Assembly: GCA_024234875.1 (NCBI GenBank)
Contig: JACKNM010000002.1
Location: 620,001-684,000, forward strand
Direction of reading: 5' to 3'
DNA: 64,000 nucleotides
From: Ectothiorhodospiraceae bacterium
GTDB lineage: Bacteria > Pseudomonadota > Gammaproteobacteria > HK1
The translations under genes and the position numbers were made by a program. Under the pieces are notes generated by a model, which was given only the letters and a program-made list of their open reading frames with translations, was not told the origin of the DNA and did no database searches. Of this stretch, positions 53,185-62,857 are shown one piece after another (the first letter of the stretch is position 1; each line of letters begins with the position of its first letter).

Positions 53185-54792
53185 ATGACCGACAGCTTCG
53201 ACCACGTCATCGTCGGCGCCGGCAGCGCCGGCTGCGTGCTCGCCAACCGGCTTTCCGCCACCGGCGCGAGCGTCGCGGTCATCGAGGCCGGCGGCCGCGA
53301 CCGACACCCCTACATCCACATCCCCGCCGGCTACGCCCGCATCCTCGACCATCCGCAGCTCACCTGGGGTTTCCGAACCGAGGCGGACCCGACCACCGGC
53401 ATCGGCTCCATCGCCTATCCGCGGGGCCGCGTGTGGGGTGGATGCTCGTCGATCAACGGCCTCGGACACGTGCGGGGCGACCCCTCGGACTACGACCTGT
53501 GGGCGCAGAAGGGTTGCACCGGCTGGGGCTGGGACGACCTGCTCCCCTACTTCATGCGGCACGAGTCGTTCGCGGACGGCGGCGAGGGCCGCGGTCGCGA
53601 CGGACCGCAGGTCGTGTCCCATCTCGCCGAGCGCCCGGAGCTCCTCGACCACTTCGCCGCCGCCGCCGAGGCCATCGGCCTGCCGGTCAACGCCGACATG
53701 AACGGGCCCCGGCGCGAGGGATTCGCCACCTTCCAGCAGACGCGTCGCGGGCAGCGCCGGATCTCGGCCGCGCGCGCCTTCCTGGTGCCGGCCCTCTCAC
53801 GCCCGAACCTCACCGTCGTCGACGACGCGATGGCCGAGCGGGTCGTGATTCGCGACGGACGGGCGGAGGGCGTCACGATTCGACGCGGCGGCGAGACGCG
53901 CACCATCCGCGCGCGCTTCGGGGTGGTGCTGGCGGCCGGCGCCATCGGCTCTCCACACCTCCTGATGCTCTCCGGCATCGGGCCGGGCGCGCATCTCGCC
54001 GAGCACGGGATCGCTCCGGTGCGCGACGCGCCCGATGTCGGACGCAATCTCCAGGACCACTTCATCGTCCGCATGATCTACCGGCTGACCGACCACCGCT
54101 GGAGCGCCAACCGACGCATCGTGTGGCCGCGGCTGGCGCTGGAGGTGGTGCGCTGGATGGTCTCCGGCAAGGGCGTGCTGACCTGGTCGCCCGGCATGAT
54201 GTCGCTGTTCGCGCGCACCGAGCCGGGGCTCGAGGTGCCCGACGTCCAGATCAACGGCGGCCCCGTCTCCTGGGCCGACGGTCGGATCGGCGTCCCCGAG
54301 CGCGAGCCGGGGTTCACGCTCGGCGTCTGGCAGTGTCGTCCCCACAGCCGCGGCACGGTGACACTGAAGTCGCCGCGGGCGGAGGACGCGCCGGCCATCG
54401 CCCCGCGCTATCTGACCGAGCGCGCGGACCAGGCCTGCGTCGTGCGTGGTCTGCGGCTCGCGCGACGTTGGATGGCGGCGGAGCCGCTGCGGGGCATCGT
54501 CGCCCACGAGGTTCGCCCCGGCCCCGATGGGGACGACGACGACACGCTCCTCGACTACGCCCGGCGTACCGGCGGCACCGTGTATCACCCGAGTTGCACC
54601 GTGCGCATGGGCGGCGACCCGGCCGCGCCGCTCGACCCCCGCCTGCGGGTCCGCGGCATCGAGGGCCTGCGCGTCGCCGACGCCGCGGTGTTCCCGGACA
54701 TGCCGATCTGCAACATCAACGCGACGGTGCTGAGTGTCGCCGAGAAGGCGGCCGACCTGATCATCGAGGACGCGCGCCACGCCCGGCGGTAG
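53185..54792 (+). CDS. GMC-family oxidoreductase (choline dehydrogenase-like)
   Basis: A 535-residue FAD enzyme. DHVIVGAGSAGCVLANRLS binds FAD, PRGRVWGGCSSINGLGHVRGDPSDYDLWA and LAAGAIGSPHLLMLSGIGP are the two GMC signatures, and the C-terminal HPSCTVRMG and DAAVFPDMPICNINATVLSVAEKAADLI carry the active-site His and Asn pair. It oxidises a primary or secondary alcohol; the substrate is unknown. The frame is open upstream through the repeat element, but ATG 53185 fits the family start. Confidence 0.9.
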   Translation: MTDSFDHVIVGAGSAGCVLANRLSATGASVAVIEAGGRDRHPYIHIPAGYARILDHPQLTWGFRTEADPTTGIGSIAYPRGRVWGGCSSINGLGHVRGDPSDYDLWAQKGCTGWGWDDLLPYFMRHESFADGGEGRGRDGPQVVSHLAERPELLDHFAAAAEAIGLPVNADMNGPRREGFATFQQTRRGQRRISAARAFLVPALSRPNLTVVDDAMAERVVIRDGRAEGVTIRRGGETRTIRARFGVVLAAGAIGSPHLLMLSGIGPGAHLAEHGIAPVRDAPDVGRNLQDHFIVRMIYRLTDHRWSANRRIVWPRLALEVVRWMVSGKGVLTWSPGMMSLFARTEPGLEVPDVQINGGPVSWADGRIGVPEREPGFTLGVWQCRPHSRGTVTLKSPRAEDAPAIAPRYLTERADQACVVRGLRLARRWMAAEPLRGIVAHEVRPGPDGDDDDTLLDYARRTGGTVYHPSCTVRMGGDPAAPLDPRLRVRGIEGLRVADAAVFPDMPICNINATVLSVAEKAADLIIEDARHARR

Positions 54793-54822
54793 CGGCGCCG
54801 GTCCCGAGCTGGAGGCCAGAGA

Positions 54823-55464
54823 ATGCACCAGGGCACCGACAGCGGGCTCGACGATGCGGGGCGCGAGGCGCCTCGACGACGCGCCCGCCGCCAGCCCGAG
54901 GCGCCGCTGCCGGCTCAACGCGGGTCGACCAGAGGCACGCGGGGAGACCACCGCCTCTCGGGGTTGCACATCGCCGGCACGACCGCGGTCGCGCTCGCAC
55001 TGCAGGCCGTGCTCGCCGGCTGCGGCGCGCAGGCGCAGGCGAGTCGGACCGCCCCGGGACCGGCGGAGGAGGCCACACCCCGCGCGCAGGCGGACGGCCC
55101 GGCAGCGCGACGGCCCGCCGGCGCGGTCGCAATCCTCGCCCGGACCCGCGACCCGAACGTCGACCGGGCGACCCTGGCGCGGGTGCTGGCCGCCGAGGGA
55201 CTCGCGGTCGAGCGTACCTACCGGGTCGTGCCGGGCCTGATGAGACTGGTCGCGGTCGACCGGGCCGAAGCCCTGGACGGGCGGGAGCTGACCGCCACCA
55301 TCGAGCGGCTGATGGCGAGCGGTCTGCTCGCGTACGCCGAGCCCGACCGGGTGGTCGGGATTGCGCCACCGGGCACCGACGACCGGGACCAGGCACCGAT
55401 TCCCGGCCAGGGCCCGTCGGGTAGCCTGGGGTCCGAGCCGACCAGGGGAAGCACCGCACGATGA
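54823..55464 (+). CDS. Probable lipoprotein resembling a subtilase propeptide (inhibitor I9-like)
   Basis: Up to 213 residues. A hydrophobic stretch ending in a lipobox (ALQAVLAGC, Cys67 from ATG 54823) suggests a lipoprotein, but 46 residues before it make that start doubtful; an in-frame TTG at 54964 would put the lipobox at residue 20. The rest (GAVAILARTRDPNVDRATLARVLAAEG, VERTYRVVPGLMRLVAVD, TIERLMASGLLAYAEPDRVVG) closely parallels residues 70-150 of the next gene, the subtilase propeptide. It overlaps the subtilase by ATGA. Likely a stand-alone chaperone or inhibitor of the protease. Confidence 0.7.
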   Translation: MHQGTDSGLDDAGREAPRRRARRQPEAPLPAQRGSTRGTRGDHRLSGLHIAGTTAVALALQAVLAGCGAQAQASRTAPGPAEEATPRAQADGPAARRPAGAVAILARTRDPNVDRATLARVLAAEGLAVERTYRVVPGLMRLVAVDRAEALDGRELTATIERLMASGLLAYAEPDRVVGIAPPGTDDRDQAPIPGQGPSGSLGSEPTRGSTAR

Positions 55465-58400
55465 CCCGCTCGCCCGCCGTCTCGACCAACAAGTGGCTCC
55501 GCGCCCTCGCCGTCGGGGTCACGATCGCCGCGCTGTCGCCGTCGAATGCGGTGGCCGGTGCGGCGGTGGGCGCGAAGGTGCCCGTCTCCGGCGGAGCCCG
55601 GGATGCCTCGGCCGCGCCGGATGCGCTCGCCGCGAAACGCCCGATGGTCGAGCTCGCCGCGGGCAAGGCCTCCGCAGTCGGCGTCCTGGCCCGGATGAGA
55701 TCCGACGTCGCGGTGGCGGCCGCCACGCTGGCCGGCGCAGGCGTCGCGGTCGAGCGCCAGTACGCGCTGGTCCCCGGGCTGCGGCGACTGGTGCCGACCG
55801 GGGTCGAGGCCGCGGCACTCGACGCCGGCGGGCTGCAGCGCCTCATCGAGCGGCTGATGGCGACCGGCCTGTTCGAGTACGTGGAGCCGGATTGGCAGGT
55901 CAGCCTGCTGGTCGACCCGACCGACGCCGCGTTCGCCGACGGCACCCTGTGGGGCCTTCGCAACACCGGCCAGAGCGGCGGCACGCCCGGCATCGACATC
56001 GACGCGGTGGGGGCCTGGTCGGTCACCACCGGCGCGGCCGACGTGGTGGTCGGGGTCGTCGACACCGGCATCCGCTACACCCATCAGGACCTCGCGTCGC
56101 GCATGTGGGTGAATCCGGGGGAGATTGCCGGCAACGGGATCGACGACGACGGCAATGGCTATGTCGACGACGTCCACGGCATCAATGCCATCACCGGCTC
56201 CGGCAACCCGATGGACGACAACGACCACGGAACGCACGTCGCCGGGACGATCGCGGCATCCGCCTTCGACGCCGGCCGCCACGTCGGGGTCGCCTTCGGC
56301 TCGCGCGTCATGGCGCTGAAGTTCCTGAGCGCGACGGGCAGCGGCTCGACCTCCGATGCCATCACCTGCATCGAGTACGCGCTGTCGAAGGGTGTCGACA
56401 TCCTCAACAACAGCTGGGGTGGTGGGGGCTACAGCCAGGCCCTCGCCGATGCCATCTCCGCCGCCAACGACGCCGGCGTGCTGTTCGTCGCCGCCGCCGG
56501 CAACTCGGCATCGGACAACGACCGCACACCGCACTATCCGTCGAGCTACGAGTTTCCCAACGTCGTCGCGGTCGCCGCCATCGATCGCAACGGCAGCCTC
56601 GCCAGCTTCTCGAGCTACGGCGCGACCAGTGTCGACCTCGCCGCGCCCGGGGTCGCCATCCTCTCCAGCACCTCGACGACCGACTCGAGCTACGACAGCT
56701 TCAACGGCACGAGCATGGCGACCCCGCACGTCGCAGGCGTCGCCGCGCTGCTCGCGAGCCACCGCCCGAGCGCGGGCATCGACGAGCTGCGCAATCGGTT
56801 GCTGCTCAGCGTGCAGCCGCTCGGCTCGCTGACCGGCCGCGTGGCCACCGCGGGCATGGTCGACGCCGCCGCCGCGCTCGCGCTCAGCGCCGACGGTCAG
56901 CTCGAGCTCAACGCCAACGCCGCCGCCGCGCTCGAGGCCGGTCAACCGGCCGTGATCCAGGTGCGGGTGACCGATCTGACGCCGGTCACCGGAGCGACGG
57001 TGACCGGGAGCTTCACCGGCCAGGCCGCGCAGTCGTTCCTCGACGACGGCCTGACGCCGGACGTGGCCGCCGGCGACGGCGTCTACACCGCGAGCCTGGT
57101 GGCGCCGGCGAGCGGCACCAGCGCGACCCTCGGCGTGCAGGCGACGGCGCCGGGCAAGAGCCCCGCCTCGCGGTCGTTCACGTTCGAGATCCTGTCGCCG
57201 CCCGCGAACGACGACTTCGCCGATCGCATCGTCCTCGCCGCCGACACCACCAGCACCAACGGGACGAACCGGTTCGCGTCCACGGAGGCTGGCGAGCCGA
57301 CCAATCCTTCCGTCGCCGGCGGCAAGACCGTGTGGTGGCAGTGGACGGCCCCTGCGGCACCGGCCCCGGTCACCATCTCCACCACCGGCAGCAACTTCGA
57401 CACCACGCTCGCGATCTACCGCGGCACCTCGCTCGGTGGCCTGGTGCTGGTGGGCGCGAACGACGACGCATCGGGCCTGCAGAGCGCGGTGACCTTCACG
57501 CCCCTGGCCAGCACCGCCTACCAGATCCAGGTCGACGGCTTCGCCGGCGCCACCGGCACGGTTCAGTTGAACTACCCACCGCCCGGCGGCGACGGCGCGC
57601 CGAGCATCGTGACCCAGCCGATCGGGCGCACGGTGTTGTCGGGCGAGCCGTTCACCCTGTCGGTGGTCGCCAACGGGGCCGGAACCCTCGCCTACCAGTG
57701 GCGGCTCGGTGGGGTGGCGATCCCGGGCGCGACCGGCGCCAGCTACACGGTGTCGGCGGCGGCCGAGAGCGACGAGGGCAGCTACACGGTGCTGGTGTCC
57801 AACACCGTCGGATCGGTGCTCAGCAACCCGGCCTTCGTGACCGTCGACAAGGTCGGACTCCTCCCGCCGAACGACCAGCTCGAGGACGCGGAGCCGTTGC
57901 CGGGCGGCAGCGGGCGGGTCGAGGGGAGCAACATCCGCGCCACCGGCGAGGCGGGCGAGCCGAACCATGCCGGCGTCTCCACCCCGCTGGCGTCGGTCTG
58001 GTACACGTGGACCGCGGCGGCCGACGGTCGATTGGTGCTCGACACCTTCGGCAGCGACTTCGACACCACGCTCGCCGTGTACACCGGCGCCACGCTCGGC
58101 AGCCTGGTGCCGCGGGGCAGCAACGACGATACCGGCGGGCTACAGAGTCGAGTCGAGCTGGCGAGCGTCTCCAGCGGCGTCACCTACCGCATCGCGGTCG
58201 ACGGCTACTCCGGCGCCGAGGGACAGGTCGTCCTCAACGCGCTCTTCGTCCCGACTGGCGGGGTAACGGTCCCCAACGACCACTTCGCCAATCGCACCGA
58301 GCTCACCGGCTCCAGCGCGACCGGCTTCAATGTCGGCGCCAGCGGCGAGGTCGGCGAGCCCAACCATGCCGGCGCCTCCGCGCCGCTCGCCTCCGCATGG

Positions 58401-58826
58401 TGGTCGTGGCGCGCGCCGTACGATGGTCAGGCGACGTTCTCGACTGCCGGTAGCAACTTCGACACCACGCTCGCGGTGTATACCGGCTCGACGCTGGGCT
58501 CCCTGGTCCCGCGCGCCAGCAACGACGACGCGATCGGCCTGCAGAGCCGGGTATCGCTGGCAGTCACCCGCGGCACCGCTTATGCCATCGCGGTGGACGG
58601 TTACTCGACCGCCGAGGGCGCGATTGCACTGGCGCTGACGTTCACCCCGTCGGGCCCCGACAGCGACGGCGACGGCGTGCCCGACAGCGCCGACAATTGC
58701 CCGCTCAGCGCGAATCCGGATCAGGCCGACGGCGACGGGGACGGCATCGGCGACGCGTGCGATACCCGAGCTGGCGCCGGCATCGGCACGCTCGGGCCGA
58801 TTCTGGATCTGCTGCTGTCCGACTGA
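55461..58826 (+). CDS. Large secreted subtilase (S8 serine protease) with repeat-rich C-terminus
   Basis: 1121 residues: signal peptide (about 1-33), I9-type propeptide (about 70-150), S8 domain with Asp201 in VVDTGIRYTHQD, His256 in NDHGTHVAGT, Ser418 in NGTSMATPHVAG, and the oxyanion region NNSWGGGGY. The C-terminus holds a beta-sandwich, an Ig-like unit (PIGRTVLSGEPFTLSVVANG) and three similar PPC-like repeats with the motif SNFDTTLAVYTG (about 635, 850 and 985), then a calcium-type thrombospondin-3 stretch (DSDGDGVPDSADNCPLS). The final LGPILDLLLSD is a short hydrophobic tail. An extracellular protease; substrate unknown. Confidence 0.93.
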   Translation: MTRSPAVSTNKWLRALAVGVTIAALSPSNAVAGAAVGAKVPVSGGARDASAAPDALAAKRPMVELAAGKASAVGVLARMRSDVAVAAATLAGAGVAVERQYALVPGLRRLVPTGVEAAALDAGGLQRLIERLMATGLFEYVEPDWQVSLLVDPTDAAFADGTLWGLRNTGQSGGTPGIDIDAVGAWSVTTGAADVVVGVVDTGIRYTHQDLASRMWVNPGEIAGNGIDDDGNGYVDDVHGINAITGSGNPMDDNDHGTHVAGTIAASAFDAGRHVGVAFGSRVMALKFLSATGSGSTSDAITCIEYALSKGVDILNNSWGGGGYSQALADAISAANDAGVLFVAAAGNSASDNDRTPHYPSSYEFPNVVAVAAIDRNGSLASFSSYGATSVDLAAPGVAILSSTSTTDSSYDSFNGTSMATPHVAGVAALLASHRPSAGIDELRNRLLLSVQPLGSLTGRVATAGMVDAAAALALSADGQLELNANAAAALEAGQPAVIQVRVTDLTPVTGATVTGSFTGQAAQSFLDDGLTPDVAAGDGVYTASLVAPASGTSATLGVQATAPGKSPASRSFTFEILSPPANDDFADRIVLAADTTSTNGTNRFASTEAGEPTNPSVAGGKTVWWQWTAPAAPAPVTISTTGSNFDTTLAIYRGTSLGGLVLVGANDDASGLQSAVTFTPLASTAYQIQVDGFAGATGTVQLNYPPPGGDGAPSIVTQPIGRTVLSGEPFTLSVVANGAGTLAYQWRLGGVAIPGATGASYTVSAAAESDEGSYTVLVSNTVGSVLSNPAFVTVDKVGLLPPNDQLEDAEPLPGGSGRVEGSNIRATGEAGEPNHAGVSTPLASVWYTWTAAADGRLVLDTFGSDFDTTLAVYTGATLGSLVPRGSNDDTGGLQSRVELASVSSGVTYRIAVDGYSGAEGQVVLNALFVPTGGVTVPNDHFANRTELTGSSATGFNVGASGEVGEPNHAGASAPLASAWWSWRAPYDGQATFSTAGSNFDTTLAVYTGSTLGSLVPRASNDDAIGLQSRVSLAVTRGTAYAIAVDGYSTAEGAIALALTFTPSGPDSDGDGVPDSADNCPLSANPDQADGDGDGIGDACDTRAGAGIGTLGPILDLLLSD

Positions 58827-58928
58827 GGCTGCGCGCTCGATGATCAGTTGGCGTACGCGGCGGGCCCATGCCACCTCGCCGGCAGCGTCGCCGGGGCGAC
58901 CTGGCGACCCGCAACTGCCTGTCTTGTT

Positions 58929-59027
58929 TGGCGGAAGAGGGTGAGAGTCGAACTCACCAGACGAGCTTGTGGACCCGTCTCAGCGGATTTGAAGTCCGTG
59001 CGGGCCACCGGGCCCCGATCCTCTTCC
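58929..59027 (-). tRNA. selC: tRNA-Sec (anticodon UCA)
   Basis: The 99-base RNA with encoded CCA has an 8-bp acceptor stem (GGAAGAGG with CCTCTTCC, discriminator G), an anticodon loop CUUCAAA with UCA at 58992-58990, a long variable arm of 7 bp (AGACGGG with CTCGTCT, loop TCCACAAG), and a 5-bp T stem around TTCGACT. The 8+5 acceptor/T layout and long extra arm are diagnostic of bacterial tRNA-Sec. It lies downstream of selB on the same strand, with a small gene on the opposite strand between. Confidence 0.96.
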
Positions 59028-59174
59028 AGGCGGCGGATGGTACCGGACCCGGTGACCGCAGCACCACCGCGCGGCGCGGTACGGGCACGACACCGGTCGA
59101 CGAGGCGCAAGAGACGTCGAGCCGAAGGTGCCCTGCATGGTACCGTTCGCGGGCACAGTGGAGGATCCGGGCCG

Positions 59175-59441
59175 ATGGAACGACGAACTCGAGCTTGGAG
59201 TGCGGGCCTGCTGCTCGCCTCGAGCCTCACCGCTGGCGCCGCCGGCGCCGATGGGGTGGAGGACTGCTACAACAACGCCGAGGATCCGTGGCTGCTCAGC
59301 GAAGGCGGGCCGGCGATGTTGCGCGTGACCGACGACGACATCGAGGCGTTGCTCGCGGCGCTGCGCCGGCACGAGGCCGAGCGCGCCGCGGCCGACCTCG
59401 TCGCGGCCACGCCGACCGGCGGGGAGCGACCTCCGGGCTGA
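59175..59441 (+). CDS. Small exported protein of unknown function
   Basis: An 88-residue protein with a signal peptide (MERRTRAWSAGLLLASSLTAGAAGA) and an acidic, alanine-rich mature part (DGVEDCYNNAEDPWLLSEGG, TDDDIEALLAALRRHEAERAAADLV). GGAGG lies 10 bases before the ATG. It is read against selB and tRNA-Sec and sits between them. I recognise no family. Coding potential is moderate: signal peptide and ribosome site are convincing, the tail is low complexity. Confidence 0.55.
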   Translation: MERRTRAWSAGLLLASSLTAGAAGADGVEDCYNNAEDPWLLSEGGPAMLRVTDDDIEALLAALRRHEAERAAADLVAATPTGGERPPG

Positions 59442-59483
59442 GCACCGCCCGCACCGACTCGGCGGCGTGCCTCGCGTCGCCGC

Positions 59484-61412
59484 TCAGCCCCCGCCGACCG
59501 CGCGCTCCACCGGCGCCACCACGCGCCGTGCGTCGCCCATGCGCCGGGTGAACCCGGTCTGGTCGAAAGACTCGAGCACCTGGATGGTCAGATTGCGGCC
59601 GATGCCGGAGCGGTCCCGGTAGGCCTTGGCGTCGAACAGCCCGTCCGGGCTCTCCGCCCCGAGCTCGACCGCGACCGCCGCGAGCCGGCGCACCGCCTCC
59701 GGGTGGAAGTAGCGATTCGGCGCCAGCCGCGCCAGCAGCCCACGGCCGAGCTGGCGGCGCAGGAACGCCTCCAGCGCCGGGCGCTCCATGCCCACCAGGC
59801 CGGCGAGCTCGGCCACCACCGGCGGTCGCGTCTCCTCGGGGCCGAGGAGGCCGCCGATCTTCGCCCACAGTCGGGCGTCGGCGTCCGGCAAGGTCGGCCG
59901 GTGGCCGGGAAGGCGCAGGCGGGCGCCCTGGCGCTCGATCCGCCCCTCGTCGATCAGCCGGCGCAATGCCGCCGCCACCGCCGCCAGGGGCGGCCTGGAC
60001 GCCATCGCCTGGCGAAGCTCGGCCTCCCCGGGGCCGATGCGATCGGCGTGCGCCTCGTGCCAACGACGCAGCGCCTCCGCCAGTCCGGTTTCCAGACGTC
60101 GCCAGGCGTCGGGCGAGAAGGCGCGATCGCCGTCTCGGTGCTCGATGCGCACCACGTCGCGCGGCGCGACGAGCGCCGCCAGCTCCTCGTCACGCAGATT
60201 CCGGGTGCGTGCGAACCAGCGCATGTCCACACCGTCGACCGCGTGCGCGAGCAGGCCGTCGAGCGCGTCCGCGTCGGACTCGGCCTCGGCGAGGCGCAGG
60301 AAGTCGAGCCGCGGCGTGCGAGTGCGGCCGCGTCGCGGACCGTGCGGGTCGATGACGGTCGCGCCGCCGAGGGTGTGCCGCGCCGACTGGTCGCGAAGCA
60401 CCAGCCGGTCACCGGCCACCGCGCAGAGCGGCTCGTCGCAGACCACCTGCGCGAGGGCGTCGCCCCCCGCCTCCAGCGTCGATCCCTCGAGCAACGCCAC
60501 CCGCGCGGTGGTCGAGCCGGCACCGTGATGGACGTGTACCGGCGCCCAGTGCGTCAGCGCGCGCTGGTCCCCCGGCAACAACCGCAGGCGGACGTCCACG
60601 CGGTCGGACATCACCTCGACCACCGGTGCCGCCACCACCCACTCACCACGGGCGATCGCGTCGGTGTCGATCCCCGGCCCGGAGAGATTGAGCGCGAGGC
60701 GCTCGCCGGCCCGCCCGGAGGTCACCGCGCGGCCCTGGGCGTGGATCGCGCGCACCCGCGCCTCGCGACCGGCACGCGCGCAGACCAGCCGCTCGCCCTC
60801 CTCCACCCGCCCGGAGAACGCGGTGCCGGTGACCACCAGCCCCGCACCCTGGACCGAGAACACGCGGTCGACGGCGAGGCGGAACCGCCCCGCATCGGCC
60901 CGCGGCGCGTGGCGGCGAGCGTGTGCGAGCAGTCGCGCCTCGAGCTCGGGAACGCCCGCTCCGCTCGTATTGGACACCGCGAACACGCCAGCCCCGGCGA
61001 TCCCGGTCGCACCGAGCAGCGCCTCGACCGCGGCCCCCACCTCGGCCACCCGCCCGGGCTCGACGAGGTCGACCTTGGTGATCGCGACCAGCGCCTCGCG
61101 AATCCCGAGCAGGTCGAGGATCGCCAGATGCTCGCGGGTCTGCGGCATCACCCCGTCGTCGGCCGCCACCACCAGCAGCCCGAGATCGATGGCACCGACG
61201 CCGGCCAGCATGTTGCGCACGAAGCGCTCGTGGCCGGGGACGTCGACGAAGCCGAGCGTCGCGCCGTCACCGAGATCGCGGTAGGCGAAGCCCAGATCGA
61301 TGGTGAGCCCGCGCTTCTTCTCCTCCGGCAGGCGATCGGTGTCGACCCCGGTCAGGGCGCGCACCAGGGAGGTCTTGCCGTGATCGACGTGCCCGGCGGT
61401 GGCGACCAGCAT
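59484..61412 (-). CDS. selB: SelB, selenocysteine-specific translation elongation factor
   Basis: A 642-residue GTPase. Domain G: GHVDHGKT (7-14), RGLTIDLGFAY (switch I), FVDVPGHERFVRNMLAG, ITKVD. Domains II-III (about 170-340) include RVFSVQGAGLVVTGTAFSGRV, and the C-terminal winged helices that bind SECIS hairpins run from about 370 to the end, with SGIGRNLTIQVLESFDQTGFTRRMGDAR typical of the last one. It delivers Sec-tRNA to UGA codons marked by SECIS. ATG 61412 is 7 bases after the selA stop, so the two are in one operon. Confidence 0.96.
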   Translation of the reverse strand: MLVATAGHVDHGKTSLVRALTGVDTDRLPEEKKRGLTIDLGFAYRDLGDGATLGFVDVPGHERFVRNMLAGVGAIDLGLLVVAADDGVMPQTREHLAILDLLGIREALVAITKVDLVEPGRVAEVGAAVEALLGATGIAGAGVFAVSNTSGAGVPELEARLLAHARRHAPRADAGRFRLAVDRVFSVQGAGLVVTGTAFSGRVEEGERLVCARAGREARVRAIHAQGRAVTSGRAGERLALNLSGPGIDTDAIARGEWVVAAPVVEVMSDRVDVRLRLLPGDQRALTHWAPVHVHHGAGSTTARVALLEGSTLEAGGDALAQVVCDEPLCAVAGDRLVLRDQSARHTLGGATVIDPHGPRRGRTRTPRLDFLRLAEAESDADALDGLLAHAVDGVDMRWFARTRNLRDEELAALVAPRDVVRIEHRDGDRAFSPDAWRRLETGLAEALRRWHEAHADRIGPGEAELRQAMASRPPLAAVAAALRRLIDEGRIERQGARLRLPGHRPTLPDADARLWAKIGGLLGPEETRPPVVAELAGLVGMERPALEAFLRRQLGRGLLARLAPNRYFHPEAVRRLAAVAVELGAESPDGLFDAKAYRDRSGIGRNLTIQVLESFDQTGFTRRMGDARRVVAPVERAVGGG

Positions 61413-61419
61413 CGCGGGG

Positions 61420-62835
61420 CTACCCGGCGCCGAGCCGCTCGAGCAGACCGACGAGCTCGCCCTCGTCCTCGAGACAGCGCAGATCGAGCAGGAACGCGTC
61501 CTCGGTGACGCGGCCGATCACCGGCACCGGCAGCGCGCGGAAGGTGGCCGCGAGGTCGCGCAGCGCCTTCGCGCGAGCGCGGCGCGCGCCTGCGGGGCGG
61601 ATCGCGATGCCGACGCTCGGCAGCCGCGCCATCGGCAAGGCGCCACTGCCGACCTGGCTGTCGCAGGCCACGACCTCCACCGTGCCCACCCCGTGCAGGC
61701 GGCGCTCGACCAGCGCCGTGAGCCGTGTGGCGCTCGCGCGCATCGACTCCGGGTCCCGGGTCAGCAGGCGCAGCGACGGCAGGCGCTCGGCCAGACGGTC
61801 CGGATCGGCATACAGGCGCAAGACGGCCGCGAGCGCGGCCAGCGTCACCTTGTCGACCCGCAGGGCGCGCTTGAGCGGGTTGCGCTTGAGGCGGTCGACC
61901 AGCGCCCGCCGCCCGACCACTATCCCGCACTGCGGACCGCCGAGCAGCTTGTCGCCACTGAAGGTGACGAGGTCCATGCCGTCGGCGATCGCGGCGCGCG
62001 GCGTCGGCTCGGCCGGCAGACCGTAGCGGGTGAGGTCGACCAGGGTGCCGCTGCCGAGGTCGTGCACACAGGGGAGATCGTGGCGGTGCGCGAGCTCGGC
62101 CAGCGCCCTCGACGAGACCTCGGCGGTGAACCCCTGCACCACGTAGTTGCTGGTGTGCACCTTCATCAGCAGGGCGGTGCGGGGACCGATCGCGGCCTCG
62201 AAGTCGCGCAGGTGCGTGCGGTTGGTGGTGCCGACCTCGACCAGGCGGCAGCCGGCACGGGTCATCACGTCGGGGATGCGGAACGCGCCGCCGATCTCCA
62301 CCAGCTCGCCACGCGAGACCGGCACCTCCTTGCGCGCGGCGAGCGAGGCAAGGGTGAGCAGCACCGCGGCCGCGTTGTTGTTCACCACCGTCGCCGCCTC
62401 GGCGCCGGTGAGGCGAACCAACCAGTCCTCGACCACCCGGTCGCGGTCGCCGCGGCGCCCGGTCTCGAGGTCGAGCTCGACCGCAGCCGCGCCCTGGGCT
62501 GCCCGCACCATCGCCTCGATCGCCTCCGGCGGCATCGGCGCGCGGCCGAGGTTGGTGTGCAACACGGTGCCGGTGAGATTGATCACCCGCCGCGGCACCG
62601 GCTCGACCCACTGACCGACGAGCGCGACGGTCGAACGGGCGGCGGCGCCCAACGCGTGCTCGGGCTGCGCAGTGGCGGTGCCGGCGAGGATGCCGGCGCG
62701 AAGCCTTGCGACCGCCTCGCGCGCGGCATCGGTCACCAGCGCGCGCCCGTGCTCGGCGCACAACGCCGCGACCTCGGGCACCGCGAGCACGCGATCCACC
62801 GCCGGCAGGTTGGCCAGGCTCGGCTCGGCGCTCAC
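61420..62835 (-). CDS. selA: SelA, L-seryl-tRNA(Sec) selenium transferase
   Basis: A 471-residue PLP enzyme. RRVINLTGTVLHTNLGRAPMPPEAIEAM, GRRGDRDRVVEDWLVRLTGAEAATVVNNNAAAVLL, KVHTSNYVVQGFTAEVS, VHDLGSGTLVDL and the cofactor lysine in TFSGDKLLGGPQCGIVVG are signature regions. It converts Ser-tRNA-Sec to Sec-tRNA-Sec with selenophosphate. The start is GTG 62835 with GGAGG 5 bases upstream, 22 bases after the cysteine synthase-like gene; this matches the family N-terminus (LANLPAVDRVL). Confidence 0.96.
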   Translation of the reverse strand: MSAEPSLANLPAVDRVLAVPEVAALCAEHGRALVTDAAREAVARLRAGILAGTATAQPEHALGAAARSTVALVGQWVEPVPRRVINLTGTVLHTNLGRAPMPPEAIEAMVRAAQGAAAVELDLETGRRGDRDRVVEDWLVRLTGAEAATVVNNNAAAVLLTLASLAARKEVPVSRGELVEIGGAFRIPDVMTRAGCRLVEVGTTNRTHLRDFEAAIGPRTALLMKVHTSNYVVQGFTAEVSSRALAELAHRHDLPCVHDLGSGTLVDLTRYGLPAEPTPRAAIADGMDLVTFSGDKLLGGPQCGIVVGRRALVDRLKRNPLKRALRVDKVTLAALAAVLRLYADPDRLAERLPSLRLLTRDPESMRASATRLTALVERRLHGVGTVEVVACDSQVGSGALPMARLPSVGIAIRPAGARRARAKALRDLAATFRALPVPVIGRVTEDAFLLDLRCLEDEGELVGLLERLGAG

Positions 62836-62857
62836 CGTGACCTCCTTCGTTCCGACC

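Noticed and set aside
55218..57968. 916-codon minus-strand open frame opposite the subtilase
   Set aside because: Composition is the usual antisense shadow of a GC-rich gene; no domain motif is visible.
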